Shown here piece by piece: positions 1 through 7,794 of a DNA stretch of 10,929 nucleotides. The translations under genes were made by a program, and so were the position numbers. The notes below the pieces were generated by a model. That model did not search any database. It saw only the letters and a list, made by a program, of their open reading frames with translations, and was not told the origin of the DNA. Within the stretch, counting starts at the first letter, position 1. Every line of letters starts with the position of its first letter. The stretch is from Prevotellaceae bacterium UBA3646 (GTDB lineage: Bacteria > Bacteroidota > Bacteroidia > Bacteroidales > Bacteroidaceae): positions 1-10,929 of the forward strand of contig DFKL01000072.1 in the NCBI GenBank assembly GCA_002373535.1. The letters run 5' to 3'.

Positions 1-1
1 G

Positions 2-493
2 CCCGGTGGTATGCTGACCAACTTCCCCACAATCCGCAAGGCTGTGAAGAAGATGGCTACTATCGACAAGCTTACTGCCGATGGTACGTACAGCAATCTC
101 TCTAAGCGCGAGATGCTTCAGGTTACACGCCAGCGTGCCAAGCTGGAGAAGAACCTGGGCTCTATCGCCGACCTGACACGTCTGCCCAGCGCACTGTTCG
201 TAGTGGACGTGATGAAGGAGCACATTGCCGTAGCCGAGGCTAACCGTCTGGGTATTCCCGTATTCGGCATCGTTGATACAAACTCTAACCCCAACCCGAT
301 TGACTTTGTCATTCCGGCAAATGACGACGCAAGCAGCAGCATCGAGGCTATCCTTGATGCAGTATGCGGTGCCGTAGCCGAGGGTCTGGAGGAGCGTAAG
401 GCCGAGAAGGAGGCTGATGACGCCCAGAAGGAGGCAAAGAAGTCCGAGAAGAAGGAGGAGGCTCCTGTCGAGGAAGAGAAGGCAGCCGAGTAA
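2..493 (+). CDS. rpsB: 30S ribosomal protein S2, 3' part (5' end outside window)
   Basis: This is the C-terminal part of ribosomal protein S2, a small-subunit protein that helps hold S1 and mRNA on the ribosome. The reading frame is open from the first base, so the gene begins upstream; about 110 N-terminal residues should be missing by comparison with E. coli S2. Visible S2 signatures are GGMLTNF at the start of the fragment, LPSALFVVDV, and EANRLGIPVFGIVDTNSNP followed by DFVIPANDDA. The apparent internal ATG at position 11 is the Met of GGMLTNF and is not a start. After the conserved core the protein ends in a tail of about 35 residues made almost only of Glu, Lys, Ala and Asp, likely disordered. 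tsf follows after 45 bases, the usual rpsB-tsf order, so the two are probably co-transcribed. Identification is firm. Confidence 0.97.
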   Translation, partial: PGGMLTNFPTIRKAVKKMATIDKLTADGTYSNLSKREMLQVTRQRAKLEKNLGSIADLTRLPSALFVVDVMKEHIAVAEANRLGIPVFGIVDTNSNPNPIDFVIPANDDASSSIEAILDAVCGAVAEGLEERKAEKEADDAQKEAKKSEKKEEAPVEEEKAAE

Positions 494-538
494 CCTGGTC
501 GCCGGAAACAACAAGTCAAACTAAAAAAAGATTGTACG

Positions 539-1531
539 ATGGAAGTTACAATGACCGATATCAAGAAGCTCCGTGCAATGACAGGTGCCGGTCTTGCTGA
601 TTGCAAGAAGGCTCTGGCCGAGAGCGACGACATGGACGGTGCTGTTGCATATCTGCGCAAGAAGGGTGCTGCAGTTGCTGCAAAGCGCAGTGACCGCGAG
701 GCAGCCGAGGGTTGCGTGCTGGTAAAGGCCGACGGCGACTTTGCCGCCATTATCGCACTGAAGTGCGAGACCGATTTCGTTGCCAACAATGCCGACTTCG
801 TTGCCCTCACGCAGCAGATTCTGGATGCAGCCGTGGCAGCAAGGTGCAAGACCCTGGACGAGGTCAAGGCCCTGCCTATGGGTACAGGAACCGTTCAGGA
901 TGCTGTGACCGAGCGCAGTGGTATCACTGGCGAGAAGATGGAGTTGGATGGATACTGCACTATACAGGGTGCATACATCGCAACGTACAACCACATGAAC
1001 CGTAACGGTCTTTGCAGTATGCTCGCTTTCAACAAGCAGGTTGCTGACGAAGAGTGCGGCAAGAACATTGCAATGCAGATTGCAAGTGCTGCCCCGGTTG
1101 CTATCGACGAGAGCGGTGTGCCTCAGTCCGTAAAGGACAACGAGATTGCCGTGGCTATCGAGAAGACCAAGGCCGAGCAGGTACAGAAGGCTGTCGAGGC
1201 AGCAATCAAGAAGGCTGGCTACAACCCTGCCCACTTTGATAGCGAGGATCACATGGAGTCCAACCAGACCAAGGGATGGATTACGGCCGAGGACGTTGCT
1301 GCCGTAAAGGAGATTATCGCCAAGGTGAGCGCAGAGAAGGCTGCAAACCTGAACGAGGCTATGATACAGAACATCGCCAAGGGTCGCCTGAACAAGTTCC
1401 TCAAGGAGAGCTGCCTGCTTTCTCAGGAGTACATCTGGGACAAGAACATGACTGTTGCCCAGTACCTGCAGAGCGTAGACAAGGATCTCACTATCGTGGA
1501 CATGAAGCGTTTCACTCTCAAGGCAGAGTAA
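539..1531 (+). CDS. tsf: Elongation factor Ts
   Basis: Elongation factor Ts is the cytoplasmic guanine-nucleotide exchange factor that releases GDP from EF-Tu. The 330-residue protein begins with the UBA-like N-terminal domain (about residues 5-45, with LRAMTGAGLADCKKAL and RKKGAAVAAKRSDREA). The EF-Tu-contacting TDFVANNADF motif follows at about residues 78-87, and then the dimerisation core. A second Met at residue 5 (base 551) is possible, but the MEVTMTDI beginning resembles the N-terminus of Bacteroidales EF-Ts as I remember it, so I take 539. No Shine-Dalgarno sequence precedes it; there is only an A-rich run (ctaaaaaaag), as is usual in this phylum. The protein is longer than E. coli EF-Ts (283 residues), which fits the Bacteroidota form. 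The gene is second in the rpsB-tsf operon and is followed by a strong terminator. Confidence 0.98.
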   Translation: MEVTMTDIKKLRAMTGAGLADCKKALAESDDMDGAVAYLRKKGAAVAAKRSDREAAEGCVLVKADGDFAAIIALKCETDFVANNADFVALTQQILDAAVAARCKTLDEVKALPMGTGTVQDAVTERSGITGEKMELDGYCTIQGAYIATYNHMNRNGLCSMLAFNKQVADEECGKNIAMQIASAAPVAIDESGVPQSVKDNEIAVAIEKTKAEQVQKAVEAAIKKAGYNPAHFDSEDHMESNQTKGWITAEDVAAVKEIIAKVSAEKAANLNEAMIQNIAKGRLNKFLKESCLLSQEYIWDKNMTVAQYLQSVDKDLTIVDMKRFTLKAE

Positions 1532-1549
1532 TTCTGTATTGCATAAGCT

Positions 1550-1588
1550 AAAAAGTGGATTGGCCATGGCGGCTAATCCGCTTTTTTT
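1550..1588 (+). terminator. Intrinsic terminator after tsf
   Basis: The arm GTGGATTGGCC (1555-1565) pairs with GGCTAATCCGC (1571-1581) over 11 positions, two of them G-T wobbles, around the 5-base loop ATGGC. An A-run (1550-1554) precedes the stem and seven Ts (1582-1588) follow it. The A and T runs can extend the helix, so it may work in both directions, but no gene on the - strand needs it here. It closes the rpsB-tsf transcript 18 bases after the tsf stop codon. Confidence 0.9.
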
Positions 1589-1591
1589 GTA

Positions 1592-1599
1592 TAAATTTG
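1592..1599 (+). promoter_or_regulatory. Bacteroidota-type -7 promoter box for the FAH-porU-porV operon
   Basis: TAAATTTG matches the Bacteroidota -7 consensus TAnnTTTG exactly. It sits 3 bases after the tsf terminator T-tract and 15 bases before the ATG at 1615, which would give a leader of about a dozen bases. The expected -33 TTTG, 19-21 bases upstream, is absent because that position lies inside the terminator stem. The call therefore rests on the -7 box and its placement only. Confidence 0.5.
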
Positions 1600-1614
1600 T
1601 CACACAAGACAGCA

Positions 1615-2325
1615 ATGAAGATATTTGGCATAGTTGGAAACTACGGTGAGCATATCGCAGAGATGGATGGTGGAATCCTTCCTGCCGATGCACTCCGGTC
1701 ACAGTCCTGCAGGTCTGGGACGCAACTGGATGGTGATAGGTCCGTCCCTGTGTTCTTTACCAAGTGCGACAGTGCCCTTGTCAATCGTGGCAAGCCGTTC
1801 TTCATCCCCGACTTTACGGAGCAGTGCGAGTACGAGACAGAGCTTGTTGTACGCATCTCGCGCATGGGACGTTCCATAAGCGAGCGCTTTGCCTACAGAT
1901 ACTATGACGCGGTCACGGTGGGCATAGATTTCACGGCACGCGACATACAGCGCAGGATGTGCTCGCAGGGTCTGCCATGGGATTTGGCAAAGGGCTTCGA
2001 CGGCAGTGCCGTGGTCGGAGAGTGGCGGACTTTTGACCAGCTGGACAACCGCAGTCCGCAGGAGATGGACAGTATATCCTGCCTGTTGAAGGCAGGAATG
2101 GAGTTTCACCTCGACATAAATGGCAAGACGGTGCAGACGGGACTCAGCAGCCGTATGATACATAGCGTGGACCGCATTGTCAGCTACATCAGCAGTTTCG
2201 TGACTGTCAAGACCGGAGACCTTATCTATACAGGGACGCCGGCAGGTGTGGGCCCCGTGCACATAGACGACCACCTCGTCGGCTATCTTGACGGCGAGAA
2301 GGTACTGGAGTTCAACGTAAAATAA
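1615..2325 (+). CDS. Fumarylacetoacetate hydrolase (FAH) family enzyme
   Basis: This 236-residue protein belongs to the FAH / 2-hydroxyhepta-2,4-diene-1,7-dioate isomerase family of metal-dependent enzymes, which hydrolyse, decarboxylate or isomerise small keto-acids. Family marks are VGNYGEH near the N-terminus (residues 7-13), YETELVVRI with candidate metal ligands Glu74 and Glu76, GIDFTARD with Asp105, LAKGFD with Lys126, and GDLIYTGTPAGVGP near the C-terminus. The central stretch resembles human FAHD1 (DMTARDVQ, GLPW.LAK), so an acylpyruvase or oxaloacetate decarboxylase activity is possible, but the substrate cannot be read from sequence. I chose ATG 1615; an in-frame GTG at 1555 lies inside the tsf terminator and is unlikely. 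Residues about 21-43 look like an extra polar segment compared with relatives I remember. It leads the apparent operon, 28 bases before porU, with no obvious link to secretion. Confidence 0.87.
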   Translation: MKIFGIVGNYGEHIAEMDGGILPADALRSQSCRSGTQLDGDRSVPVFFTKCDSALVNRGKPFFIPDFTEQCEYETELVVRISRMGRSISERFAYRYYDAVTVGIDFTARDIQRRMCSQGLPWDLAKGFDGSAVVGEWRTFDQLDNRSPQEMDSISCLLKAGMEFHLDINGKTVQTGLSSRMIHSVDRIVSYISSFVTVKTGDLIYTGTPAGVGPVHIDDHLVGYLDGEKVLEFNVK

Positions 2326-2353
2326 ATCGGCACCGCCGTACGTTATAGATATA

Positions 2354-5300
2354 ATGAGGAATCTGATACGATATTGCCTGTTGGCCGTCGCCGTTTTTAT
2401 GGCGGCAGCGGTGGAGGCGCAGCAGCGTATTACTTATCTCGACTGGAATATCATAGCGGCGGATACGCTTGCACCTGTCTATGGCGAGGTGGTCCCGCTC
2501 GAAAGCGACTACCGTCTGTGTGACTACCACGTTGCGGTCGAATATCCTGTGTGGGGGAGCCTTACCCCTGGGGAAATGACGCTTGCCAGGAAGTATGCCT
2601 CGCTTGTTTCGGACACTCTCGACATCGAGCAGTATGTAACCGTGAGCCGTGGCAGGGGGATGCTAAACTACAGTTTTGTGCCCATAGTCAGGAAGAACGG
2701 ACGCTACCGCAAGCTGCTGAGTGCCAAGATATCCATAATACCTGTTCCCAGGGTTAGCGAGGCCAGGGCCAGGTCTGTGCTCAGGGCCGGGGCGGCAGTA
2801 AGGCGGTATGCCGACCATTCGGTGCTGGCACAGGGCACATGGCGAGCCATACATATCACCAGCGACGGTATGTACCGCATGACACCGTCGTTCCTGTCCT
2901 CTATGGGATTCAAGGATCCTGGCAAGGTTCACCTGTACGGGTACGGAGGACATCAGCAGGACGAAGTGTTCGATATGGACAGCGACTATGATGACCTTGA
3001 GGAGGTTCCGCTCTATGTGGCCCCCGACGGCAGTCTGCTGTTCTGGGGAAACGGCTTGGTACACTGGCAGGGTACCAGGCGTATATTCAATTCGTACGCA
3101 CGTCAGGCGACATATTTCCTCACGGAGGGGGAGGTGCGCCGGGACATCGTCACCGAGGAGCAGTACACAGGGCCGGTCTCCAATACCATACAGTCGTGCC
3201 TTGCGCACAGGCTGTACGAGGTAGACGACTTCGCATGGTTCCGTGGCGGGCGCAATCTGTACGATGCCAGCCTGTTCAGCGGATATTCTTCGCGCACATA
3301 TACTCTCAAGGATGTCAACAGCCTGGGTAACGAGAAGGTTTCCGTATCCTTTACGGCAAGCAAGGTTACTACTCCCCTTGCCGTTTATCTCAACGACAGT
3401 CTTCTTGGCAGGCGTACCATATATGCCCCAGGCTCGTTCGAGGCTTTCTCTACGGTCAATATGTCTAACGTAGGAGCGTCGGGATATTCGAAGGGCAGGA
3501 AGGACTGGACCTTCAGGCTCGTAACCGGCAGCCAGGACTATAACAGCAGCCAGATTACCGGACGTCTGGACTACATATCACTCAGCTATACCGCACCGTT
3601 GGAACTGGCTGACGGCTATGTACGCTTTGGCGGAGGATATTCTGGTACGGGAAGAGGTACCGGTTCGGCGTCAAATGTCACGGAAACATATACAGGAGCT
3701 ACGACGTTCAGCAACATTACCGCCGCAGAGGGGACTGACGTCAAGGTAATGCGTCTCGGCAGGAGGGGCAGGGGAGCCACGCTCGTGCAGACCGTAGGGA
3801 CGGGTGGCACGGTGCAGTTCTCTGTACAGGATGGTACGGACGATTTCGTCGCCTTTGACCCGTCGTACCAGTTCCCGCAGCCTGTGGCCGGGGCCCATAT
3901 AGACAATCAGGACCTGCATGCCTCTGAGGATGTGGATATGGTCATCATAGTTCCTTCTGGTGGACAGCTTACGTCCCAGGCGCAGCGTCTGGCCGATGCG
4001 CATGCCGAGTATCAGGGATTGAAGTGCATGGTGGTGAGTGCCGACAAGATATACAACGAGTTCTCTTCGGGAACGCCCGATGCCTCTGCATACCGCCGTT
4101 TCATGAAGATGCTGTATGACAGGGGACTCTCCAGGGGTGCGGCACCCAGGTACCTGCTGCTGTTCGGTGACTGTGCATGGGACAACAGGATGAGAAGTGC
4201 CGACTGGCGCAGCTCGTCACCTGCCAACTACCTGCTATGTTGCCAGAGCGAGGAAAGCTCCAGCGACGAGTCTTCATATTGTTGGGAGGACTATTTCGGC
4301 CTGATGGACGATGGCGAGGGTGGACAGCCTACCAAGGATGTCTCGGACCTTGGCATAGGGCGCTTTCCTGTCACTACTGCGACACAGGCCCGTATCATGG
4401 TTGACAAGACAATCAGTCACATGGCCGGCACATACAACGGTGAATGGAAGAACCAGGTTCTCTTTGTCGGTGACGACGGTGACGACAACGAGCACATGAG
4501 ACAGTCCGACGCCGTGGCCGGGACGTTTGCCAAGTCTGCACCGGACGTAGACGTGCGCAAGGTCATGCTGGACAGTTATGTACGTCGTAACGAGGGACTG
4601 TACTATACTTATCCGGAGGTTCACGACATCATCGGCAAGGCTGTCACGGATGGTGCGCTGATGATCAACTATACGGGACATGCCAGTACTTACCTGTTGA
4701 GCAACGAGCGTGTGGTACTGCTCGATGACGTCAGGACGTGGAAGTCCAACCGTCTGCCGCTGTGGTATACGGCTGCCTGCGATACCCAGCCTTTCGACTC
4801 TAAGGTGGAGAACCTGGGCGAGGAGGCGGTACTCAGCGAGGGAGGCGGTGCCGTGGCCTTCATTGGTACTACGCATACGGCATTCTCGAGGCAGAACTAT
4901 TACCTGAACAATTTCTTCTGTCAGAACATTATGTCGACGGACGGCAACGGCAACCGTTATCTTCTGGGTGATGCTCTCCGTATGGCAAAGGGCAGTATGT
5001 CCATGCATTCCACCGACAGTTCGCGACCGTATAACAAGCTGCAGTACTGTCTGCTCGGAGACCCTGCACTGCTCATGGGCAATCCGCTCACCAAGGTCGT
5101 CCTGGACAGCATCAACGGCGAGGAGCTGACCGGTAGCCAGCAGTTGAAGGCCGGAGGCAGGGTTCGTATATCGGGACATGTAGAGGGCAGCGGTGGAGAA
5201 GTGGATACTCAGTTCACTGGCGTCCTGGCATTCCGCCTCTATGATAACATGGAGACGATAACTACACGGGGAAACAGTGGAAACGAGCCGTTCAGGTACA

Positions 5301-6175
5301 ATACGTGGAACAAGGAGATTATCAACGGTACGGACAGCATCCGTGCCGGCAGGTTCAGCACCGGGTTCGTAATGCCTCGGGACATAAACTACAGCGACGA
5401 GAACGGCAGGCTGGTAATGTATGCCGTGACGTCCGACAATTCGCGCGAGGCCAATGGCAGCAGCGAGAACTTCCTGGTAGGCGGCACGTCGCACGAACTG
5501 GACACGGACACCATAGGCCCGTCAATGTATATATATCTGAACGAGAAGGATTTCAGCAATGGCGATGTGGTCAATTCCACGCCTCTGTTCGTAGCTGAGC
5601 TCAGTGACGAGGCTGGCATACAGAGCAGCGGCAATGGCTTGGGGCACGATCTCGAGCTTGTGGTTGACGGAATGGCGTCGCGTACGTACAACCTGAATTC
5701 GTACTTCACTCCCTCTACCGGCGACTATACCAAGGGAACGGTCTGCTTTGCGGACTTGGACGCGCTCGAGCCGGGAGCCCATACGCTTACGTTCCGTGCG
5801 TGGGACATGCTCAACAATACCAGTGTGCAGACATTGGATTTCGTCGTCGGCGAGAACCTGGAGCCGGATATACTGAATCTTGTGCTGGAGAATGACATAC
5901 TGTCCGGCGGGACGGTATTCCGTATCGCATACAGCTATCCTGGCCTTATGTGCCATTTCAAGCTGGAGGTGTTCGCCATCAACGGCATGGTACAGTACCG
6001 GCACGAGTTTGATGCTTCAGACGGTCATGGCGTGGTGTCCGTCCCATGGTCTTGCTGCAACGGCAGAGGCACTCCGCTCAACAACGGAATATATGCGGTG
6101 CGTGTGACGGCATCGTACAATGGCGGCAAGACACATTCCAGACAAAAGAAATTTGTCTTGTGGCGCAATAATTAG
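2354..6175 (+). CDS. porU: Type IX secretion system sortase PorU (C25 gingipain-like)
   Basis: PorU is the outer-membrane surface sortase of the type IX secretion system. In Porphyromonas gingivalis it cuts the C-terminal signal domain from exported proteins and joins them to A-LPS, in a complex with PorV, PorQ and PorZ. The 1273-residue protein has a signal peptide (hydrophobic residues 8-20, likely cut after Ala22 in VEA-QQ). A long beta-rich N-terminal region follows, then a C25 peptidase domain at about 526-908. The catalytic His776 lies in NYTGHAS and Cys809 in YTAACDTQPFD. Their 33-residue separation equals that of gingipain RgpB (His211, Cys244). Ig-like stretches follow, and the end (about 1200-1273, FAINGMVQYR through NNGIYAVRV to KKFVLW) resembles a FlgD-like or type IX C-terminal domain. 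It is somewhat longer than P. gingivalis PorU (about 1150). porV follows after 25 bases. The reading frame is intact and both catalytic residues are present. Confidence 0.95.
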   Translation: MRNLIRYCLLAVAVFMAAAVEAQQRITYLDWNIIAADTLAPVYGEVVPLESDYRLCDYHVAVEYPVWGSLTPGEMTLARKYASLVSDTLDIEQYVTVSRGRGMLNYSFVPIVRKNGRYRKLLSAKISIIPVPRVSEARARSVLRAGAAVRRYADHSVLAQGTWRAIHITSDGMYRMTPSFLSSMGFKDPGKVHLYGYGGHQQDEVFDMDSDYDDLEEVPLYVAPDGSLLFWGNGLVHWQGTRRIFNSYARQATYFLTEGEVRRDIVTEEQYTGPVSNTIQSCLAHRLYEVDDFAWFRGGRNLYDASLFSGYSSRTYTLKDVNSLGNEKVSVSFTASKVTTPLAVYLNDSLLGRRTIYAPGSFEAFSTVNMSNVGASGYSKGRKDWTFRLVTGSQDYNSSQITGRLDYISLSYTAPLELADGYVRFGGGYSGTGRGTGSASNVTETYTGATTFSNITAAEGTDVKVMRLGRRGRGATLVQTVGTGGTVQFSVQDGTDDFVAFDPSYQFPQPVAGAHIDNQDLHASEDVDMVIIVPSGGQLTSQAQRLADAHAEYQGLKCMVVSADKIYNEFSSGTPDASAYRRFMKMLYDRGLSRGAAPRYLLLFGDCAWDNRMRSADWRSSSPANYLLCCQSEESSSDESSYCWEDYFGLMDDGEGGQPTKDVSDLGIGRFPVTTATQARIMVDKTISHMAGTYNGEWKNQVLFVGDDGDDNEHMRQSDAVAGTFAKSAPDVDVRKVMLDSYVRRNEGLYYTYPEVHDIIGKAVTDGALMINYTGHASTYLLSNERVVLLDDVRTWKSNRLPLWYTAACDTQPFDSKVENLGEEAVLSEGGGAVAFIGTTHTAFSRQNYYLNNFFCQNIMSTDGNGNRYLLGDALRMAKGSMSMHSTDSSRPYNKLQYCLLGDPALLMGNPLTKVVLDSINGEELTGSQQLKAGGRVRISGHVEGSGGEVDTQFTGVLAFRLYDNMETITTRGNSGNEPFRYNTWNKEIINGTDSIRAGRFSTGFVMPRDINYSDENGRLVMYAVTSDNSREANGSSENFLVGGTSHELDTDTIGPSMYIYLNEKDFSNGDVVNSTPLFVAELSDEAGIQSSGNGLGHDLELVVDGMASRTYNLNSYFTPSTGDYTKGTVCFADLDALEPGAHTLTFRAWDMLNNTSVQTLDFVVGENLEPDILNLVLENDILSGGTVFRIAYSYPGLMCHFKLEVFAINGMVQYRHEFDASDGHGVVSVPWSCCNGRGTPLNNGIYAVRVTASYNGGKTHSRQKKFVLWRNN

Positions 6176-6200
6176 GCAGGGTAATCAGTTATTATAGAAG

Positions 6201-7391
6201 ATGAAGCGTTTATTTCTATATATCGTAGTCTGCTGCATGGCATGTGCTACGGCATCGGCACAGGGAACCGTAGCCCAGGGATTGTTCAATCCCGAGGTCT
6301 ATGGTGTGACGTCATTGGCAATAGCTCCTGATGCCCGTGCAGGTTCGATGGGTGACATGGGTGTCGCTACGGATGCGGATGCCAACAGCCAGTACTGGAA
6401 CTGTGCCAAGTATCCATGGAATGTGGCCCGGGCAGGTGTCAGTGCGTCATATACTCCATGGCTGCGCAAGATAGTCAGCGGAATCAACCTGGCCAATGTC
6501 TCCGGCTTTTACCGGATAGGCGAATATTCGGCAGTCAGTGCTTCGCTTCGCTATTTCGGCATAGGTGATGTAGGTGTGGCGGACGGAAACGGCAATGTGA
6601 CGGACGACGGCTTTACGTTCAGGCCCTACGAGCTGGCTATAGACGTGGCATATAGCCGTATGCTCACCCGCACGTTCTCTATGGGTGTTGCGCTACGTTT
6701 CATCCTGAGCAACATGAACTATTCGGCCGAGGCGACTTCAGGCAAGGCTTTTGCTGCGGATATTACTATGTATCGCCAGGGTTACTTTATGATAGGCTCG
6801 CGCGAGTGCAGTATGTCGTGGGGTCTGTCTATCAATAACCTCGGCAGCAAGATTAACATGAATGCGGGTCAGGACAATCGTGCCGACTTCCTGCCCTCAA
6901 CCCTTCGCCTTGGTCTCAACATGACGGTTCCTTTCAACCAGTACAACAGGCTGAGCTTCGGAGTGGAGGCATACAAGATTTGTGTGCCGACGAGGCCTGT
7001 GAAAAAGGAGGGCGAGTCCGAGGAAGACTATAACATAAGACTCAACGAGGAGTACTATTCGGTAAGTTCGATAGGCGGCTTCTTCAAGAGCTTCGGTGAC
7101 GCTCCAGGCGGTTTTGGCGAGGAGTTCAAGGAGATACGCTGGTCTTTCGGAGCCGAGTATAACTACAACGACCGTTTCATGTTGCGTACGGGTTATCATT
7201 ACGAGGCTCCTACAAAGGGTAACCGTCAGTACTTTACCGTGGGCGGCGGTTTCCACATGAGTGTGTTTACTGTAGACGCGGCATATTGTATCGCGACGAA
7301 TCCTGGTAACCCTCTGGACCAGACGATGCGTTTCACGCTGGGATTTGATCTGGACGGCATGAAGGACCTGTTCAGCCGCAAACGTCGTTGA
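6201..7391 (+). CDS. porV: Type IX secretion outer-membrane protein PorV (LptO)
   Basis: PorV is a FadL-like outer-membrane beta-barrel that collects cargo leaving the type IX translocon and delivers it to PorU for processing and surface attachment. The 396-residue protein has a signal peptide (MKRLF, then a hydrophobic core, likely cut after Ala20 in ASA-QG). The mature start matches the family: NPEVYGVTSLAIAPDARAGSMGDMGVATDAD, in the region of residues 30-60. Many alternating aromatic/hydrophobic strands follow, with a charged extracellular-type insertion around KKEGESEEDYN and a barrel-like end (TMRFTLGFDL). The length is close to P. gingivalis PorV. Several cysteines sit in the signal peptide, but none makes a convincing lipobox. 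It lies directly after porU, the arrangement also found in P. gingivalis, which supports both identifications. Confidence 0.95.
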   Translation: MKRLFLYIVVCCMACATASAQGTVAQGLFNPEVYGVTSLAIAPDARAGSMGDMGVATDADANSQYWNCAKYPWNVARAGVSASYTPWLRKIVSGINLANVSGFYRIGEYSAVSASLRYFGIGDVGVADGNGNVTDDGFTFRPYELAIDVAYSRMLTRTFSMGVALRFILSNMNYSAEATSGKAFAADITMYRQGYFMIGSRECSMSWGLSINNLGSKINMNAGQDNRADFLPSTLRLGLNMTVPFNQYNRLSFGVEAYKICVPTRPVKKEGESEEDYNIRLNEEYYSVSSIGGFFKSFGDAPGGFGEEFKEIRWSFGAEYNYNDRFMLRTGYHYEAPTKGNRQYFTVGGGFHMSVFTVDAAYCIATNPGNPLDQTMRFTLGFDLDGMKDLFSRKRR

Positions 7392-7419
7392 ATGCTTTTC
7401 CTGGCATTGTCCTGCTACG

Positions 7420-7794
7420 ATGAAAAGGAAGGTTTCCATTGTAACATATCTGTTTGTGACGGCAGTGTCGTTATGTGCCGTACTGGCGTCGTGCGACAGC
7501 AGACAGGACGATAATGTCCCGGCTTTTGCCATCGTACGTCAGAGCCGTGTGCACCTTGCTGCCGGAGAGTACGATGCTGCGAGGGATTCGGTCCTGGTGA
7601 TGCGCAGGAAATTTCCTGCGGCTGTCATGGCTCGCTATGCAGGGCTTCTGCTGCTTGACAGTATAGAGCTGGCTGCTGCACAGGACAGCCTTGATGCTGC
7701 GCCTGCACATGACAGGGAGCGGCTTGAGCTCAAGTGTCGTTTCTTCCGGCGTAAGTTGCAGGAGGATTTGAAAAAGGATATTGGCAGGAAATGA
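7420..7794 (+). CDS. Small lipoprotein of unknown function
   Basis: This 124-residue protein has a lipoprotein signal: MKRK, a hydrophobic stretch, then the lipobox LASC with Cys25 as the lipidation site. After Cys25 come DSRQDDN; acidic residues just after the cysteine in a Gln/Asp setting resemble the lipoprotein export signals that send Bacteroidota lipoproteins to the cell surface, so surface display is possible (inference). The mature part reads as two or three amphipathic helices, including a TPR-like piece (HLAAGEYDAARDSVLVM, then RKFPAAVMARYAGLLLLDSIEL) and a charged, possibly coiled-coil end (RERLELKCRFFRRKLQEDLKKD). It reminds me of an uncharacterised Bacteroidales lipoprotein family with a 'G.Y..A...L..M...YP.A..AR' pattern, whose members may be longer. 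It starts 28 bases after porV, and its TGA overlaps the cca ATG, so it is probably translated together with cca. Function unknown. Confidence 0.85.
   Translation: MKRKVSIVTYLFVTAVSLCAVLASCDSRQDDNVPAFAIVRQSRVHLAAGEYDAARDSVLVMRRKFPAAVMARYAGLLLLDSIELAAAQDSLDAAPAHDRERLELKCRFFRRKLQEDLKKDIGRK

Noticed and set aside
1555..1614. Upstream GTG start adding 20 residues to the FAH-family protein
   Set aside because: This GTG is within the stem of the tsf terminator and upstream of the -7 box. The family N-terminus fits MKIFGIVGNYGEH beginning at 1615.
521..1702. Open frame on the - strand (about 393 codons) opposite tsf
   Set aside because: It runs across tsf, its terminator and the start of the next gene. 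Its Leu/Cys/His-rich translation is typical of an antisense shadow.
4274..5494. Long open frame on the - strand (about 406 codons) opposite porU
   Set aside because: It is antisense to the C25 domain of PorU, whose sense frame has the catalytic motifs. No recognisable product and no promoter or start context.
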